The notes beneath the pieces were generated by a model. It had not been told where the DNA came from. It saw nothing but the letters and a program-made list of their open reading frames with translations, and made no database searches. A stretch of 13,385 bases of DNA from JBKJUK01 sp046590705 (GTDB lineage: Bacteria > Acidobacteriota > Thermoanaerobaculia > Gp7-AA8): positions 1-13,385 of the forward strand of contig JBKJUK010000127.1 in the NCBI GenBank assembly GCA_046590705.1, in the 5' to 3' direction. A program made the translations under genes and the position numbers. Of this stretch, positions 1-7,601 are shown one piece after another. The first letter of the stretch is position 1; each line of letters opens with the position of its first letter.

Positions 1-910
1 CGCCAACATCAGAAGCGGCGTCGACCTGCGCTTCATTGCGTTGCCCCAGCAGGACCGTGCCGGTTGGCGAGTCGGCCAGGATCGCGCCGATCACGGCGTG
101 CATGACAGGATTCGACACTGCAGGAAATTTCTCGGTCATCAGCTGCCGGTTCGATTTCATTTTCTCGATCACGGCCGGGTCGGAAAACCCTGCAATATTC
201 TTTCGGAAATCACCTTCTGGAAATGTTGTCGGCTGGTCATACTTTCCGAGTAACAGGCCATGCTTGAGCGGAGAAAAGAAGGCAACGCCGGCGTCGTTCT
301 TGCGCACCCATTCAGCAAGGCCGCTGGTGAGGTATTGATCGTCGAGCACACTGCGATACGGTTGCACCACATCAGGATTCATCCGGCGGGCGAACTTCAG
401 AACCTTCTCGCTGCTCCAGTCTGAAAGGCCGAGAAAGCGGGTTTTTCCCTCTTGCCGGAATGATTCGAGGACAGCCACAGCGTCATCGAAGTAGACATCG
501 TCGGGACCGAAATCGCAGTGATGAAGATAGTAGAGATCGACATGATCTGTTTTCATCAGCGCCAGCGAACGATCCATCCGCTTTCTGATCTGTTCGGGGT
601 GGTAGACGTGAGCATACTCGCCCGGATCCCAGCCGACTTTGGTGGCCACGAAAATATCTCGACGTGGGATCTCGTCGAAGACCTCACCGATGAGCCGCTC
701 GGCGTTCCCGTCTCCGTAAACGTCGGCGGTGTCCCAATGCGTGATGCCCTTTCGATGCGCGGCCATTAGCGCATTCTTCGCGAGTTCGTCGTCGTGACCG
801 GACCAGCCGACTGAGATGTCGCGCGCGATACTCGGACCTCCGTGTCCCCAGGTTCCGAGACTCACTGCAGGAACTTGAACGTTGGTGCGTCCGAATCTGA
901 TTGTTCTCAT
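1..910 (-). CDS. Aldo/keto reductase (3' end cut by window edge)
   Basis: NADPH-dependent reductase of the aldo/keto reductase superfamily, a cytosolic TIM barrel that reduces aldehydes or ketones. The window holds 303 codons. The classical tetrad is visible: Asp60 and Tyr65 in DTADVYGDGN, Lys91 in VATKVG and His130 in DLYYLHH. The frame is still open at base 1, where GQRNEAQVDAA resembles the C-terminal cofactor-binding segment of the family, so probably only a few tens of residues are missing. The start is ATG at 908-910, giving MRTIRFGRTNVQVPAVSLG, the usual N-terminal beta hairpin and first strand. No Shine-Dalgarno sequence precedes it, but a TATACT box lies 8 nt upstream, which suggests leaderless transcription. 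The next gene, parC, is on the same strand 416 bp upstream, so this is likely a separate unit. The substrate cannot be told from sequence; the form resembles the general stress / IolS-like branch. Confidence 0.93.
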   Translation of the reverse strand, partial: MRTIRFGRTNVQVPAVSLGTWGHGGPSIARDISVGWSGHDDELAKNALMAAHRKGITHWDTADVYGDGNAERLIGEVFDEIPRRDIFVATKVGWDPGEYAHVYHPEQIRKRMDRSLALMKTDHVDLYYLHHCDFGPDDVYFDDAVAVLESFRQEGKTRFLGLSDWSSEKVLKFARRMNPDVVQPYRSVLDDQYLTSGLAEWVRKNDAGVAFFSPLKHGLLLGKYDQPTTFPEGDFRKNIAGFSDPAVIEKMKSNRQLMTEKFPAVSNPVMHAVIGAILADSPTGTVLLGQRNEAQVDAASDVG

Positions 911-918
911 CGCGTGAG

Positions 919-924
919 AGTATA
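919..924 (-). promoter_or_regulatory. Possible -10 box of a leaderless promoter
   Basis: The minus strand reads TATACT here, five of six matches to TATAAT. Only 8 nt (CTCACGCG) separate it from the ATG of the aldo/keto reductase. Transcription normally begins about 7 nt after the -10 box, so the mRNA would start at or next to the ATG. No Shine-Dalgarno sequence is present and no convincing -35 box is seen, so this is tentative. Confidence 0.35.
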
Positions 925-1272
925 GTTCGGGACAGTGCGCAGCAGAGCCGTCATCCCGAGCGCGGAATCGGCGCGTGACGCCGGTTTCACAAAAATGAAC
1001 GCGGTTGGTACCTTGAGCGCCACCCTCCCCCCCAAGTGGCGCAACGAACCGTTCATTAGAAGTGGCGGGATGGGTGGGTGCGATGGATCTACGAACAGGG
1101 CCCGCGCTGTAAATACTGAGCGCGATCCTTTTGCGTAGATTCCTCAGTCGCAGTTTTCTTTCCGCTCGCTACCGAGCACGGCGTGCTCCTTCGGAATGAC
1201 GTTCCAGGTCCGCAGCGACGGCACTGTTCGACTCGGAGACCCGAGTAAAATTTTTGAGTTCGCAGAAGCCGA

Positions 1273-1300
1273 GGGAGCGGGCGAATGCAATTCGCCCCTA
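1273..1300. repeat. Family A palindromic repeat, copy 1
   Basis: Contains the perfect hairpin GGGCGAAT-GCA-ATTCGCCC (1279-1297), preceded by the family's GGGAGC lead and followed by CTA. It lies about 30 bp past the parC stop codon and could fold in the parC mRNA. No T-tract follows on the minus strand, so it is not a classical intrinsic terminator. Related copies are at 3704-3740, 6867-6893, 10421-10456 and 10470-10500. Confidence 0.75.
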
Positions 1301-1325
1301 CGAATTACGCACTAACGTAATGTTC

Positions 1326-3632
1326 TTACATCACGTCCTTGGCGTTCTGACCCGCCTCGAGCGATGAGACGTTCTGGAATCCTCGGGGAAGCCGGTTCCC
1401 GCGGAGAGCGCGCTTGCCTTTGTATCCCTCCAGATCTGAGTGCTTCAGATTGAGATAGCGCTTGCCTGCGTAGGCCACCAGCGTTCCGCCATCCGGTAGA
1501 ACGGCGACGCTGACTACCCGTTCACTCTTCACATGAATGATGCGTACGCCTTTACCGCGCGCCAACTGCGGCAGCTCAGCGATGGGATGCAGCAACAGCT
1601 TTCCCTCGTCGGTCGCCGCAGCCACCCAATCTGTATCAAACGAGCGCACTCGCTGCGGCGGCAGCACCTTCGCGCCCGATGCCACGGAGATCACCGCCTT
1701 CCCGTTCTTGATTCTGGTGTGAAGGTCTTCGAGTCTGGCCACGAAACCATAACCATCATCTGTACTGAGCAGAAACAGGTCGTCGCCCGCTCCCATCAGC
1801 ACACTGACAAACGTCGCGCCGGGGGGCGGAGCAACACTGCTGCTGAGCGGCTCACCGTGACCTTTCGCTGAAGGCAGGTTGTGCGTGGGCAGAGAATAGG
1901 TACGACCAGTGGAATCGATGAACAGCGCTGACTGATTGCTCCTACCCTTCGCCGAACAGAGAAAAGCGTCTCCAGCTTTGTACTGCAACGCGGCGGGATC
2001 GAGTTCATGTCCCCTGGCCGCGCGAATCCAGCCTTTCTCCGAAAGGATCAGCGTGATCGGCTCCGAAGGAACGAGCGCCGTGGCATCGAGTGCGCGCGCG
2101 GAACCGCGCTCCACGATCGGGCTGCGTCGTCCATCGTCGAACTCCGCAGCATCGTCGAGCAGTTCGCGCCTGACTTCGCCGCGCAGTTTGGTCTTAGACT
2201 TCAGAATTCGATCGAGCTTGTCGCGTTCAGCCGAGAGCTCGTCCTGCTCGCCCCGGATCTTGAACTCCTCGAGACGACTGAGAAATCGCAGCCTCAGGTC
2301 GAGGATGGCGTCCGCCTGAATGTCAGTCAGTCCAAAACGCTGCATGAGTACCGGCTTTGGCTCTTCCTCAGTGCGGATGATCCGGATCACTTCATCGAGG
2401 TTCAGATATGCGGCAAGATAGCCGTCGAGAATGTGTAGCCGCCTCTCGACCTGCTCCAAACGATGCTCCAGGCGCAGTCGAACAGTTCCAACTCGGAATT
2501 CCAGCCACTCTTCGAGCAGACCTCGCAGATTGAACAGGCGAGGGCGGCCATCGAGCGCAATCATGTTCATGTTCACGCGGTAAGTCCGCTCGAGATCAGT
2601 CGTGGCGAAGAGATGCGCCATCAGCTCATCGGAATCGATGCGATTCGAGCGCGGCACGACCACCAGACGCGTCGGATTCTCATGATCGGACTCGTCGCGA
2701 AGATCCTCGACCATGGGCAGCTTCTTGGCCTGCATCTGCGCGGCGATCTGCTGGAGTACCTTGCTTCCCGAGACCTGATGCGGAATCGCAGTGATGACCA
2801 GGTCTGTTCCTTCACGCTCCCACTTCGCGCGCATGCGGATGCTGCCATTGCCGGTTTCGTAAATCTGGCGAATCTCAATCGGTGTCGAGATGATCTCAGC
2901 ATCCGTCGGATAATCGGGCCCTTTGACGAACGTGAGCAGTTCATCCAGCGTCGCCTCGGGATTGTCGAGTAGCGCCACACAGGCCGCCACCATCTCACCA
3001 ACATTATGCGAGGGAATGTCGGTGGCCATACCCACCGCGATCCCCGACGCGCCGTTGAGAAGTACGTGCGGGAGCCGCGAGGGCAACAGCTTCGGTTCCT
3101 GCATGGTCCCGTCAAAGTTCTGACCCCATTCCACCGTGCCCTGATCGAGCTCGGACAGCAGCGTACTCGCGAATCGGGTAAGTCGCGCCTCTGTGTAACG
3201 CATTGCGGCGAACGATTTCGGATCGTCAGGCGCACCCCAGTTTCCCTGCCCATCGACCAGCGGATAACGCATGCTGAAATTCTGGGCCATGAGCACCATG
3301 GCTTCGTAACAGGCACTGTCGCCGTGCGGATGATATTTGCCGAGTACGTCGCCGACCGTGCGCGCTGATTTCTTGAACTTGGCGCTGGAATTCAGTCCGA
3401 GTTCCGACATCGCGTAAATGATTCGTCGCTGAACCGGTTTGAGACCATCGGCAATGTTCGGAAGAGCGCGGTCGAGAATGACGTACATCGAATAGTCGAG
3501 GTAAGCCTTCTCCGCGAACTCACCAACGGTGAGCTTCTCAATGTCGAACAACGCCGCCCGCGCGAGACGTTCCGCACCCAGCGACAGCTGCGCAGCAGAA
3601 GACCTGCCCAGCTTTTTCTCTTTCTTAACCAT
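1326..3632 (-). CDS. parC: DNA topoisomerase IV subunit A (ParC)
   Basis: DNA-cleaving and rejoining subunit of topoisomerase IV, which unlinks daughter chromosomes; it works as a ParC2-ParE2 tetramer. At 768 aa it is close to the E. coli protein (about 750). From residue 33 it tracks E. coli ParC closely as I remember it. The helix-turn-helix stretch [20 protein letters not shown] spans about residues 90-109. Ser106 and Glu110 are the quinolone-region positions and are wild type. The cleavage tyrosine is Tyr146 in [27 protein letters not shown] follows, then the coiled-coil and a C-terminal beta-pinwheel from about residue 500. The GyrA box (QRRGGKG) is absent, which separates ParC from GyrA. 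About 26 extra lysine- and serine-rich N-terminal residues precede the conserved part; no later methionine offers a better start. The stop is TAA at 1326-1328. It lies 170 bp downstream of parE on the same strand, an arrangement expected for co-expressed partners. Confidence 0.96.
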   Translation of the reverse strand: MVKKEKKLGRSSAAQLSLGAERLARAALFDIEKLTVGEFAEKAYLDYSMYVILDRALPNIADGLKPVQRRIIYAMSELGLNSSAKFKKSARTVGDVLGKYHPHGDSACYEAMVLMAQNFSMRYPLVDGQGNWGAPDDPKSFAAMRYTEARLTRFASTLLSELDQGTVEWGQNFDGTMQEPKLLPSRLPHVLLNGASGIAVGMATDIPSHNVGEMVAACVALLDNPEATLDELLTFVKGPDYPTDAEIISTPIEIRQIYETGNGSIRMRAKWEREGTDLVITAIPHQVSGSKVLQQIAAQMQAKKLPMVEDLRDESDHENPTRLVVVPRSNRIDSDELMAHLFATTDLERTYRVNMNMIALDGRPRLFNLRGLLEEWLEFRVGTVRLRLEHRLEQVERRLHILDGYLAAYLNLDEVIRIIRTEEEPKPVLMQRFGLTDIQADAILDLRLRFLSRLEEFKIRGEQDELSAERDKLDRILKSKTKLRGEVRRELLDDAAEFDDGRRSPIVERGSARALDATALVPSEPITLILSEKGWIRAARGHELDPAALQYKAGDAFLCSAKGRSNQSALFIDSTGRTYSLPTHNLPSAKGHGEPLSSSVAPPPGATFVSVLMGAGDDLFLLSTDDGYGFVARLEDLHTRIKNGKAVISVASGAKVLPPQRVRSFDTDWVAAATDEGKLLLHPIAELPQLARGKGVRIIHVKSERVVSVAVLPDGGTLVAYAGKRYLNLKHSDLEGYKGKRALRGNRLPRGFQNVSSLEAGQNAKDVM

Positions 3633-3703
3633 CTGTCATCTCTTTACCCGCAAAGTCAGCGCGGCACGAATAGAACGCCACGTTCTCGTACGTAGGGGCG
3701 GAA

Positions 3704-3740
3704 ATGCACGGGAGAGCGGGCGCGCGCAACGCGCCCCTAC
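3704..3740 (+). repeat. Family A palindromic repeat, copy 2
   Basis: TGCACGGGAGAGCGGGCG followed by a CGCGCAA centre and CGCGCCCCTAC. The hairpin arms GGGCGCG and CGCGCCC pair at 3718-3736. The whole 37 bp is a near-identical reverse complement of 10421-10456, so this is a true dispersed repeat and not chance symmetry. It sits between parE and parC and would be transcribed if the two genes share an mRNA. A second GTAGGGGCG at 3692-3700 makes a wider inverted pair with CGCCCCTAC at 3732-3740. Confidence 0.8.
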
Positions 3741-3802
3741 AAGTCCTGGCGCGAGTGACGGGTTCAGCCCCGGCCCCCGGCCCCCAGACCCCGGCCTGAC
3801 TC

Positions 3803-5698
3803 TCACAATTCCACTTCAGCACGATCGCCCTTCCGCGTGAGCCATTCCTTGCGGTCGCCCGCGCGCGCTTTGGCCAGCAGCATATCCATCAGGGCTACTG
3901 TTTCGTCTCCCTCTTCCAGCGTGAGCTGCACCAGCCGTCGTGTGTCCGGGGCCATGGTGGTCTCGCGCAACTGCAGAGGATTCATCTCACCCAGACCCTT
4001 GAACCGCTGGATGTTGATCCTGCCTTTCATCTTTTCTGCCTCGATGCGATTGATGGTTCCGGTCTTCTCGGCCTCGTCGAGAGCGTAGTAGACATTCTTC
4101 CCGATATCGATTCGGAACAGCGGAGGCATGGCTACAAACACATGTCCTTCCTGAACGAGCTTGCTGAAGTGTCTGACGAAGAGCGCGCAGAGGAGCGTGG
4201 CAATGTGGGCACCGTCGGAATCAGCATCGGCCAGGATGCAGATCTTTCCGTAGCGTAAACCTTCCAGACTCGACGACCCGGGATCGACGCCGAGAGCGAC
4301 GGCGATATCGTGCACTTCCTGTGAGCCTAACACCTCACTGGAGTGCACTTCCCAGGTGTTGAGGATCTTTCCGCGCAACGGCATGATGGCCTGAAACTCC
4401 CGGTCACGAGCCTGTTTAGCCGATCCTCCGGCGGAATCGCCCTCCACCAGAAACAACTCTGTCTGCGACAGATCCTGCGAGCTGCAGTCGGCGAGCTTAC
4501 CGGGCAGCGCCGGCCCGCTGGTGAGCTTTTTCCGCTCGACCTTCTTCCCGGCACGCAGCCGCACCATTGCGCTCGAAATTGCGAGCTGCGCGATCCGCTC
4601 GGCGTCGGTAGTGTGCTGGTTCAGCCAGAGACTGAAAGCGTCCTGTGTGACGCCGGAGACGAAGGCCGCAATCTCTCGCGAAGAAAGACGGTCCTTGGTC
4701 TGACCCGTGAACTGCGGCTCCCCCATCCTCACTGACAGAATGTAGCTGCAGCGACCCCACACGTCCTCGGGCGAGATCTTCACTCCACGCGGCAGCAGGT
4801 CGCGAAATTCACAGAACTCTCGGATGGCTTCAGTCAGTCCATTCCTGAAACCGTTCACGTGAGTTCCGCCCTGCGTAGTCGGAATCAGGTTGACGTAACT
4901 CTCGCCGATGATGTCGCCATCTTCGGGCAGCCAGACCACAGCCCAGTCAGCCTCTTCGTCCTTCCCCTTGAAATGCCCGATGAACGGCGTAGCGGGGATG
5001 GTGGTCGAGCCGTTCAGCTCCGAAACCAGGTAATCGCGAAGGCCATCCTCGTAAAACCATTCTTCACTCTGTTCCGGTTCAGCCTCGTCGATGAAGCGAA
5101 TGCGCAGTCCCGCCGACAACACGGCCTTCGCTCTCATCACATGCTTGAGACGAGGAACGTTGAACTTCAGCGTGTCGAAGTACTTTCCATCCGGCCAGAA
5201 ACGAACCGTGGTCCCGGTGTTGCGCTTTCCTACCGAACCGGAGACCTGGAGCTCAGAAGTCTTGCGGCCATCGGCGAAGCTCATGGTGTGCTCTACACCA
5301 TCACGCTTCACCCATACCTGCAACTTCAGGGAGAGAGCATTGACTACCGAGACGCCAACTCCATGCAGACCGCCGGAGAACCGGTAATTCTTATCAGAGA
5401 ATTTTGCTCCGGCGTGCAGTCTGGTGAGGATGACTTCGACTCCGGAGACACCTTCTTTCTGGTGCAGATCAACCGGCATTCCGCGGCCGTTGTCACTCAC
5501 CGAGAGGGAGCCGTCAGAGTGGAGCGACACCACAATCTCGTCGCAGTGTCCGGCGATGGCCTCATCGGCTGCGTTGTCGATGACCTCCTGCGCCAGGTGA
5601 TTCGGCCGGTCGGTCATCGTGTACATGCCCGGCCGCTTGCGAACAGGCTCGAGTCCCGTCAGGACCTCGATGGCGGAAGAATCATACGTGGTGGTCAT
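3803..5698 (-). CDS. parE: DNA topoisomerase IV subunit B (ParE)
   Basis: ATPase subunit of topoisomerase IV, partner of the ParC encoded just downstream. Its 631 aa match the E. coli length (630). The GHKL ATPase comes first: Glu38 in QEVIDN as catalytic base, Asp69 in SDNGRGMP, the ATP lid at 108-115 (SGGLHGVG), and QGGTHVNG at 276-283. The transducer domain follows. The TOPRIM metal site is Glu419 in VEGDSAGG plus Asp491/Asp493 in ILADADSDG. The FKGLGEMNP motif at 566-574 and the short tail ending in AEVEL are typical of ParE; there is no large insertion as in proteobacterial GyrB. Start ATG at 5696-5698 gives MTTTYDSSAIEVLTGLEPVR, colinear with E. coli ParE. Its Shine-Dalgarno sequence is weak. 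High similarity to gammaproteobacterial ParE contrasts with neighbouring genes of another flavour. Confidence 0.96.
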   Translation of the reverse strand: MTTTYDSSAIEVLTGLEPVRKRPGMYTMTDRPNHLAQEVIDNAADEAIAGHCDEIVVSLHSDGSLSVSDNGRGMPVDLHQKEGVSGVEVILTRLHAGAKFSDKNYRFSGGLHGVGVSVVNALSLKLQVWVKRDGVEHTMSFADGRKTSELQVSGSVGKRNTGTTVRFWPDGKYFDTLKFNVPRLKHVMRAKAVLSAGLRIRFIDEAEPEQSEEWFYEDGLRDYLVSELNGSTTIPATPFIGHFKGKDEEADWAVVWLPEDGDIIGESYVNLIPTTQGGTHVNGFRNGLTEAIREFCEFRDLLPRGVKISPEDVWGRCSYILSVRMGEPQFTGQTKDRLSSREIAAFVSGVTQDAFSLWLNQHTTDAERIAQLAISSAMVRLRAGKKVERKKLTSGPALPGKLADCSSQDLSQTELFLVEGDSAGGSAKQARDREFQAIMPLRGKILNTWEVHSSEVLGSQEVHDIAVALGVDPGSSSLEGLRYGKICILADADSDGAHIATLLCALFVRHFSKLVQEGHVFVAMPPLFRIDIGKNVYYALDEAEKTGTINRIEAEKMKGRINIQRFKGLGEMNPLQLRETTMAPDTRRLVQLTLEEGDETVALMDMLLAKARAGDRKEWLTRKGDRAEVEL

Positions 5699-5730
5699 GC
5701 TTCGGTTTCCGCGTGGAGACGCGAGCGCAC

Positions 5731-5838
5731 CTGCCTCGTTCCCGCTCGGCGCGCCGCTTCAACGTGGCTCCTGCCACGCCTCAGCTGCGCTTCTACCTCC
5801 GCCTCACATCTACACTCACCTCTCCACGCTCTCATTTC
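5731..5838 (+). repeat. Family D repeat, copy 1 (about 108 bp)
   Basis: Aligns along its whole length with 12809-12918: it begins CTGCCTCGTT, has a central hairpin around CAACGTGGC and GCCACGCCTCA, and ends CACGCTCTCATTTC. A third, partial copy is inverted at 13350-13385. It fills most of the space between the divergent parE and ACP phosphodiesterase genes, so it may hold or displace their promoters. It has no coding appearance. Confidence 0.75.
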
Positions 5839-5985
5839 TGTAGTTCCTCAATTGCCAGGCGGTTCGGCGCCTCTGGGGGGCCATCATAACTGTTGAATCT
5901 CTCGGTCGAAAGCACTCTACGAGCGGTGGAGAGAAAGGTGAATCCAGCGGGCGAAAGCCGTCGCAACTATGATGCATGCTCCTTC

Positions 5986-6558
5986 ATGGATCATCTCGCC
6001 CACTTCCTTCTCGCTGCTCCCGATCCCGAGAGCATGGTCGGCAGTTTCATCGCCGACGACATTCGCGGAGCCGTCGACGCGTCACTCCCCGGGGGCGTCA
6101 TTCGGGGCGTCGGGCTGCACCGGTTCGTCGACAGTTACACCGACTCGAGCCCATTCGCAGCAGCCACACGCAAACACTTCGCGCCTCAGTTCGGCCACTA
6201 CGCCTCGATCCTGGCCGACGTCGCCTACGACGCCATTCTCTCAGCAGAATTCGAGCAGTACTCGACGAAGTCCCTCGAAGAATTCTCCAGCGAGATCTAC
6301 ACCTTGCTCATTCGTCAGAATAGACACCTTCCGGAGACCATGAAATCTCGCGTGCCGCGAATGGTGGAGGACCGATGGCTCACACTTGCATCATCCTCCG
6401 ATGGAATGCGCCGAAAGCTCAACTACATCAGTCGAAGACTGAGCAGACATCCTCAATTGGGAGAGGCGGTGGAAATTTTCGAACGCGAACGGGAGACGAT
6501 CAGTAAAGAGTTCGCGATCTTCTTTCCGCGCCTGCGTAAGGCGGCCGCAGGATACTGA
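5986..6558 (+). CDS. acpH: Acyl carrier protein phosphodiesterase (AcpH / DUF479 family)
   Basis: Predicted cytosolic hydrolase that removes the 4'-phosphopantetheine arm from acyl carrier protein. At 190 aa it matches the AcpH size (E. coli 193). From MDHLAHFLLA it aligns with E. coli MNFLAHLHLA without gaps up to Asp24 (FIADDIRG versus LLADFVRG), a conserved acidic residue of the family. The next signature is GVGLHRFVDSYTD (41-53), matching GIHMHRRIDVLTD in E. coli. The C-terminal FFPRL matches the family's FYPRM. I chose ATG 5986 because it coincides with Met1 of the E. coli protein. A GTG at 5938 in the same frame has a better ribosome site (GGAGA 5 nt upstream) and would add 16 residues, so the start is uncertain. 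This is the only plus-strand gene, divergent from parE. Confidence 0.85.
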   Translation: MDHLAHFLLAAPDPESMVGSFIADDIRGAVDASLPGGVIRGVGLHRFVDSYTDSSPFAAATRKHFAPQFGHYASILADVAYDAILSAEFEQYSTKSLEEFSSEIYTLLIRQNRHLPETMKSRVPRMVEDRWLTLASSSDGMRRKLNYISRRLSRHPQLGEAVEIFERERETISKEFAIFFPRLRKAAAGY

Positions 6559-6602
6559 CTGGCGACTTCTCCCTACCTCGCGCAGGGACGACGATTGTGT
6601 GG

Positions 6603-6622
6603 CACAGGCAATCCTGCCTGTG
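6603..6622. repeat. Family B palindrome, copy 1
   Basis: CACAGGCA-ATCC-TGCCTGTG, an 8-bp perfect stem with a 4-nt loop, just past the AcpH stop codon. Other copies: 6729-6748, 6799-6818, 12972-12991 and 13262-13281. Confidence 0.85.
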
Positions 6623-6728
6623 GCGCGCTGCTCTAACTTCGAAGCACGATTTTGCTCCACTCAGATCTCGCTCCTACGCCGACCACGAGACACCGACCAG
6701 GAGGGTGCGAGGACTCACTCCTCCGCAC

Positions 6729-6748
6729 CACAGGCAGGATTGCCTGTG
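6729..6748. repeat. Family B palindrome, copy 2
   Basis: CACAGGCA-GGAT-TGCCTGTG. It is in opposite orientation to copy 1 as judged from the loop (GGAT versus ATCC). It is followed by CCACAC, as in copy 1 read on the other strand. Confidence 0.85.
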
Positions 6749-6791
6749 CCACACAACTGCGCGTGACGTGAAACGTAAGCGAAGTCCAGGT

Positions 6792-6825
6792 GTCCAGTCA
6801 CAGGCAGGATTGCCTGTGCTCCACA
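6792..6825. repeat. Family B palindrome, copy 3, in a 34-bp identical repeat
   Basis: The hairpin core is 6799-6818. With its flanks GTCCAGT and CTCCACA, the 34 bp are identical to 13255-13288, over 6 kb away. The repeat unit is therefore longer than the palindrome and appears to have been copied recently. Confidence 0.8.
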
Positions 6826-6866
6826 GCTCTCGGATATGAGTTGAGGTGCTGGACTAAAGCCAGCGT

Positions 6867-6893
6867 TAGGGGCGCGCAGCAGCGCGCCCGCGT
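6867..6893. repeat. Family A palindromic repeat, copy 3
   Basis: GGGCGCGC-AGCA-GCGCGCCC (6870-6889), an 8-bp stem with 4-nt loop, 40 bp past the stop codon of the DUF4142 gene. It keeps the GGGGCGCG...CGCGCCC core of the family but the flanks have diverged. Confidence 0.65.
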
Positions 6894-6931
6894 CCCCATT
6901 TTCGGCACAAACCCCCTCGGTTCATCTGCCG

Positions 6932-7546
6932 TTAGTGCAGTCCCATCTTCCCTGCGAGCACATGTGCTTTCTTCGCATGCTCTTCGAGCTTCGGAAGTGT
7001 TTTGCTCGCAAACGCCCTCAGTTCCCGATCTCCGCCAGCCACTGATTCACCGCGGTAATCTGCGACCGTGGCGTCATGATCCTTCATCATTCCCGCCATG
7101 TACTCCTTGTCGAACGCGGCTCCGGAAAGCCCATTCAGTTTCTCGCGCATCGTTTGATGCTCCGCATCGATTGCAGGTGACGTCATTCCTTTCGCCGACA
7201 TGATCTGAGCCAATTCCTGAGCGACCGCGGTGTGATCGGCCACCATCCTCTCTGCGAACGCCTTCACATCAGCCGATGCAGCTTTCCTCACCGCGAGCTG
7301 GCTGAGTTCGATCTCTGCGAGTCCGCCGGCGGCTGCATTCTTCGCGAAGACCTGATCGGCCGGAGCCATGGTGGAAGTCGCGGCGGTGTCGTTGCCCGTC
7401 GTCTCTGTCGTTCCCGCCGAGACTGTTGATTCCTGCGAGGTTGTGACCTCGCTCTCGGTAGTTTTTGTTTCGTTCCGACAGGCCGCCAGAAAAAGCATCG
7501 CGGAGGCGACCACTGCAGCACCCTCTAAAAGTTTATGAGTTCTCAT
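6932..7546 (-). CDS. DUF4142 family lipoprotein
   Basis: Predicted envelope lipoprotein of 204 aa. The N-terminus MRTHKLLEGAA is followed by a hydrophobic stretch and the lipobox FLAAC, with Cys23 as the lipidated residue. A Thr/Ser/Glu-rich linker (about 24-65) leads into a helical DUF4142 domain. That domain is recognisable from AAAGGLAEIELSQLAVRKA, FAERMVADHTAVAQEL and EYMAGMMKDHDATVADY, the family's ferritin-like helical bundle pattern. The biochemical function of DUF4142 is not established. I start it at ATG 7544-7546, preceded by AGAGGAG 9 nt upstream; a GTG at 7571-7573 would spoil the signal peptide start. It begins 55 bp after the stop of the selenoprotein peroxiredoxin on the same strand, so it may be the last gene of that transcription unit. 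Metal-binding residues typical of true ferritins are not evident. Confidence 0.85.
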   Translation of the reverse strand: MRTHKLLEGAAVVASAMLFLAACRNETKTTESEVTTSQESTVSAGTTETTGNDTAATSTMAPADQVFAKNAAAGGLAEIELSQLAVRKAASADVKAFAERMVADHTAVAQELAQIMSAKGMTSPAIDAEHQTMREKLNGLSGAAFDKEYMAGMMKDHDATVADYRGESVAGGDRELRAFASKTLPKLEEHAKKAHVLAGKMGLH

Positions 7547-7601
7547 GTTCTGCTTCTCCTCTGCAGGCGCCACGCACTGCTTTCACCGAATGGATGCTCG
7601 C

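Larger units (their letters stand above)
911..1325. other. Intergenic region without a convincing gene
   Basis: This 415-bp gap separates parC from the aldo/keto reductase. A 67-codon plus-strand frame (935-1138) has no recognisable motif and is probably chance. The segment starts near 951 with GTCATCCCGAG and its counterpart near 1190-1200 reads CTTCGGAATGAC, so the two ends are imperfect inverted copies; this could be a degenerate miniature element. A palindrome, GAGCAC-GGC-GTGCTC, lies at about 1174-1188. The family A palindrome sits at 1279-1297, just past the parC stop. Confidence 0.6.
6559..6931. other. Gene-free block rich in palindromic repeats
   Basis: The 373 bp lie between convergent genes (AcpH on plus, DUF4142 on minus). 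They hold three family B palindromes and one family A palindrome. Short plus-strand frames here (for example 6597-6839) run through the repeats and show no protein-like composition. The hairpins could end transcription from both sides, but none has a T-tract. Confidence 0.7.

Noticed and set aside
1279..1297. Intrinsic terminator of parC
   Set aside because: A strong hairpin but no T-tract follows on the minus strand, and the same palindrome occurs elsewhere as a dispersed repeat.
2621..3316. 231-codon frame on the minus strand within parC
   Set aside because: An out-of-frame shadow of parC, extremely Arg/Ser/Trp-rich with no domain.
4859..5896. 345-codon plus-strand frame opposite parE
   Set aside because: It is antisense to a clear, full-length ParE and has no recognisable motif; long antisense frames are common in GC-rich genes.
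6603..6818. CRISPR array
   Set aside because: The repeats are short palindromes with irregular spacing (107 and 51 bp) and varying orientation; there are no regular spacers and no cas genes.
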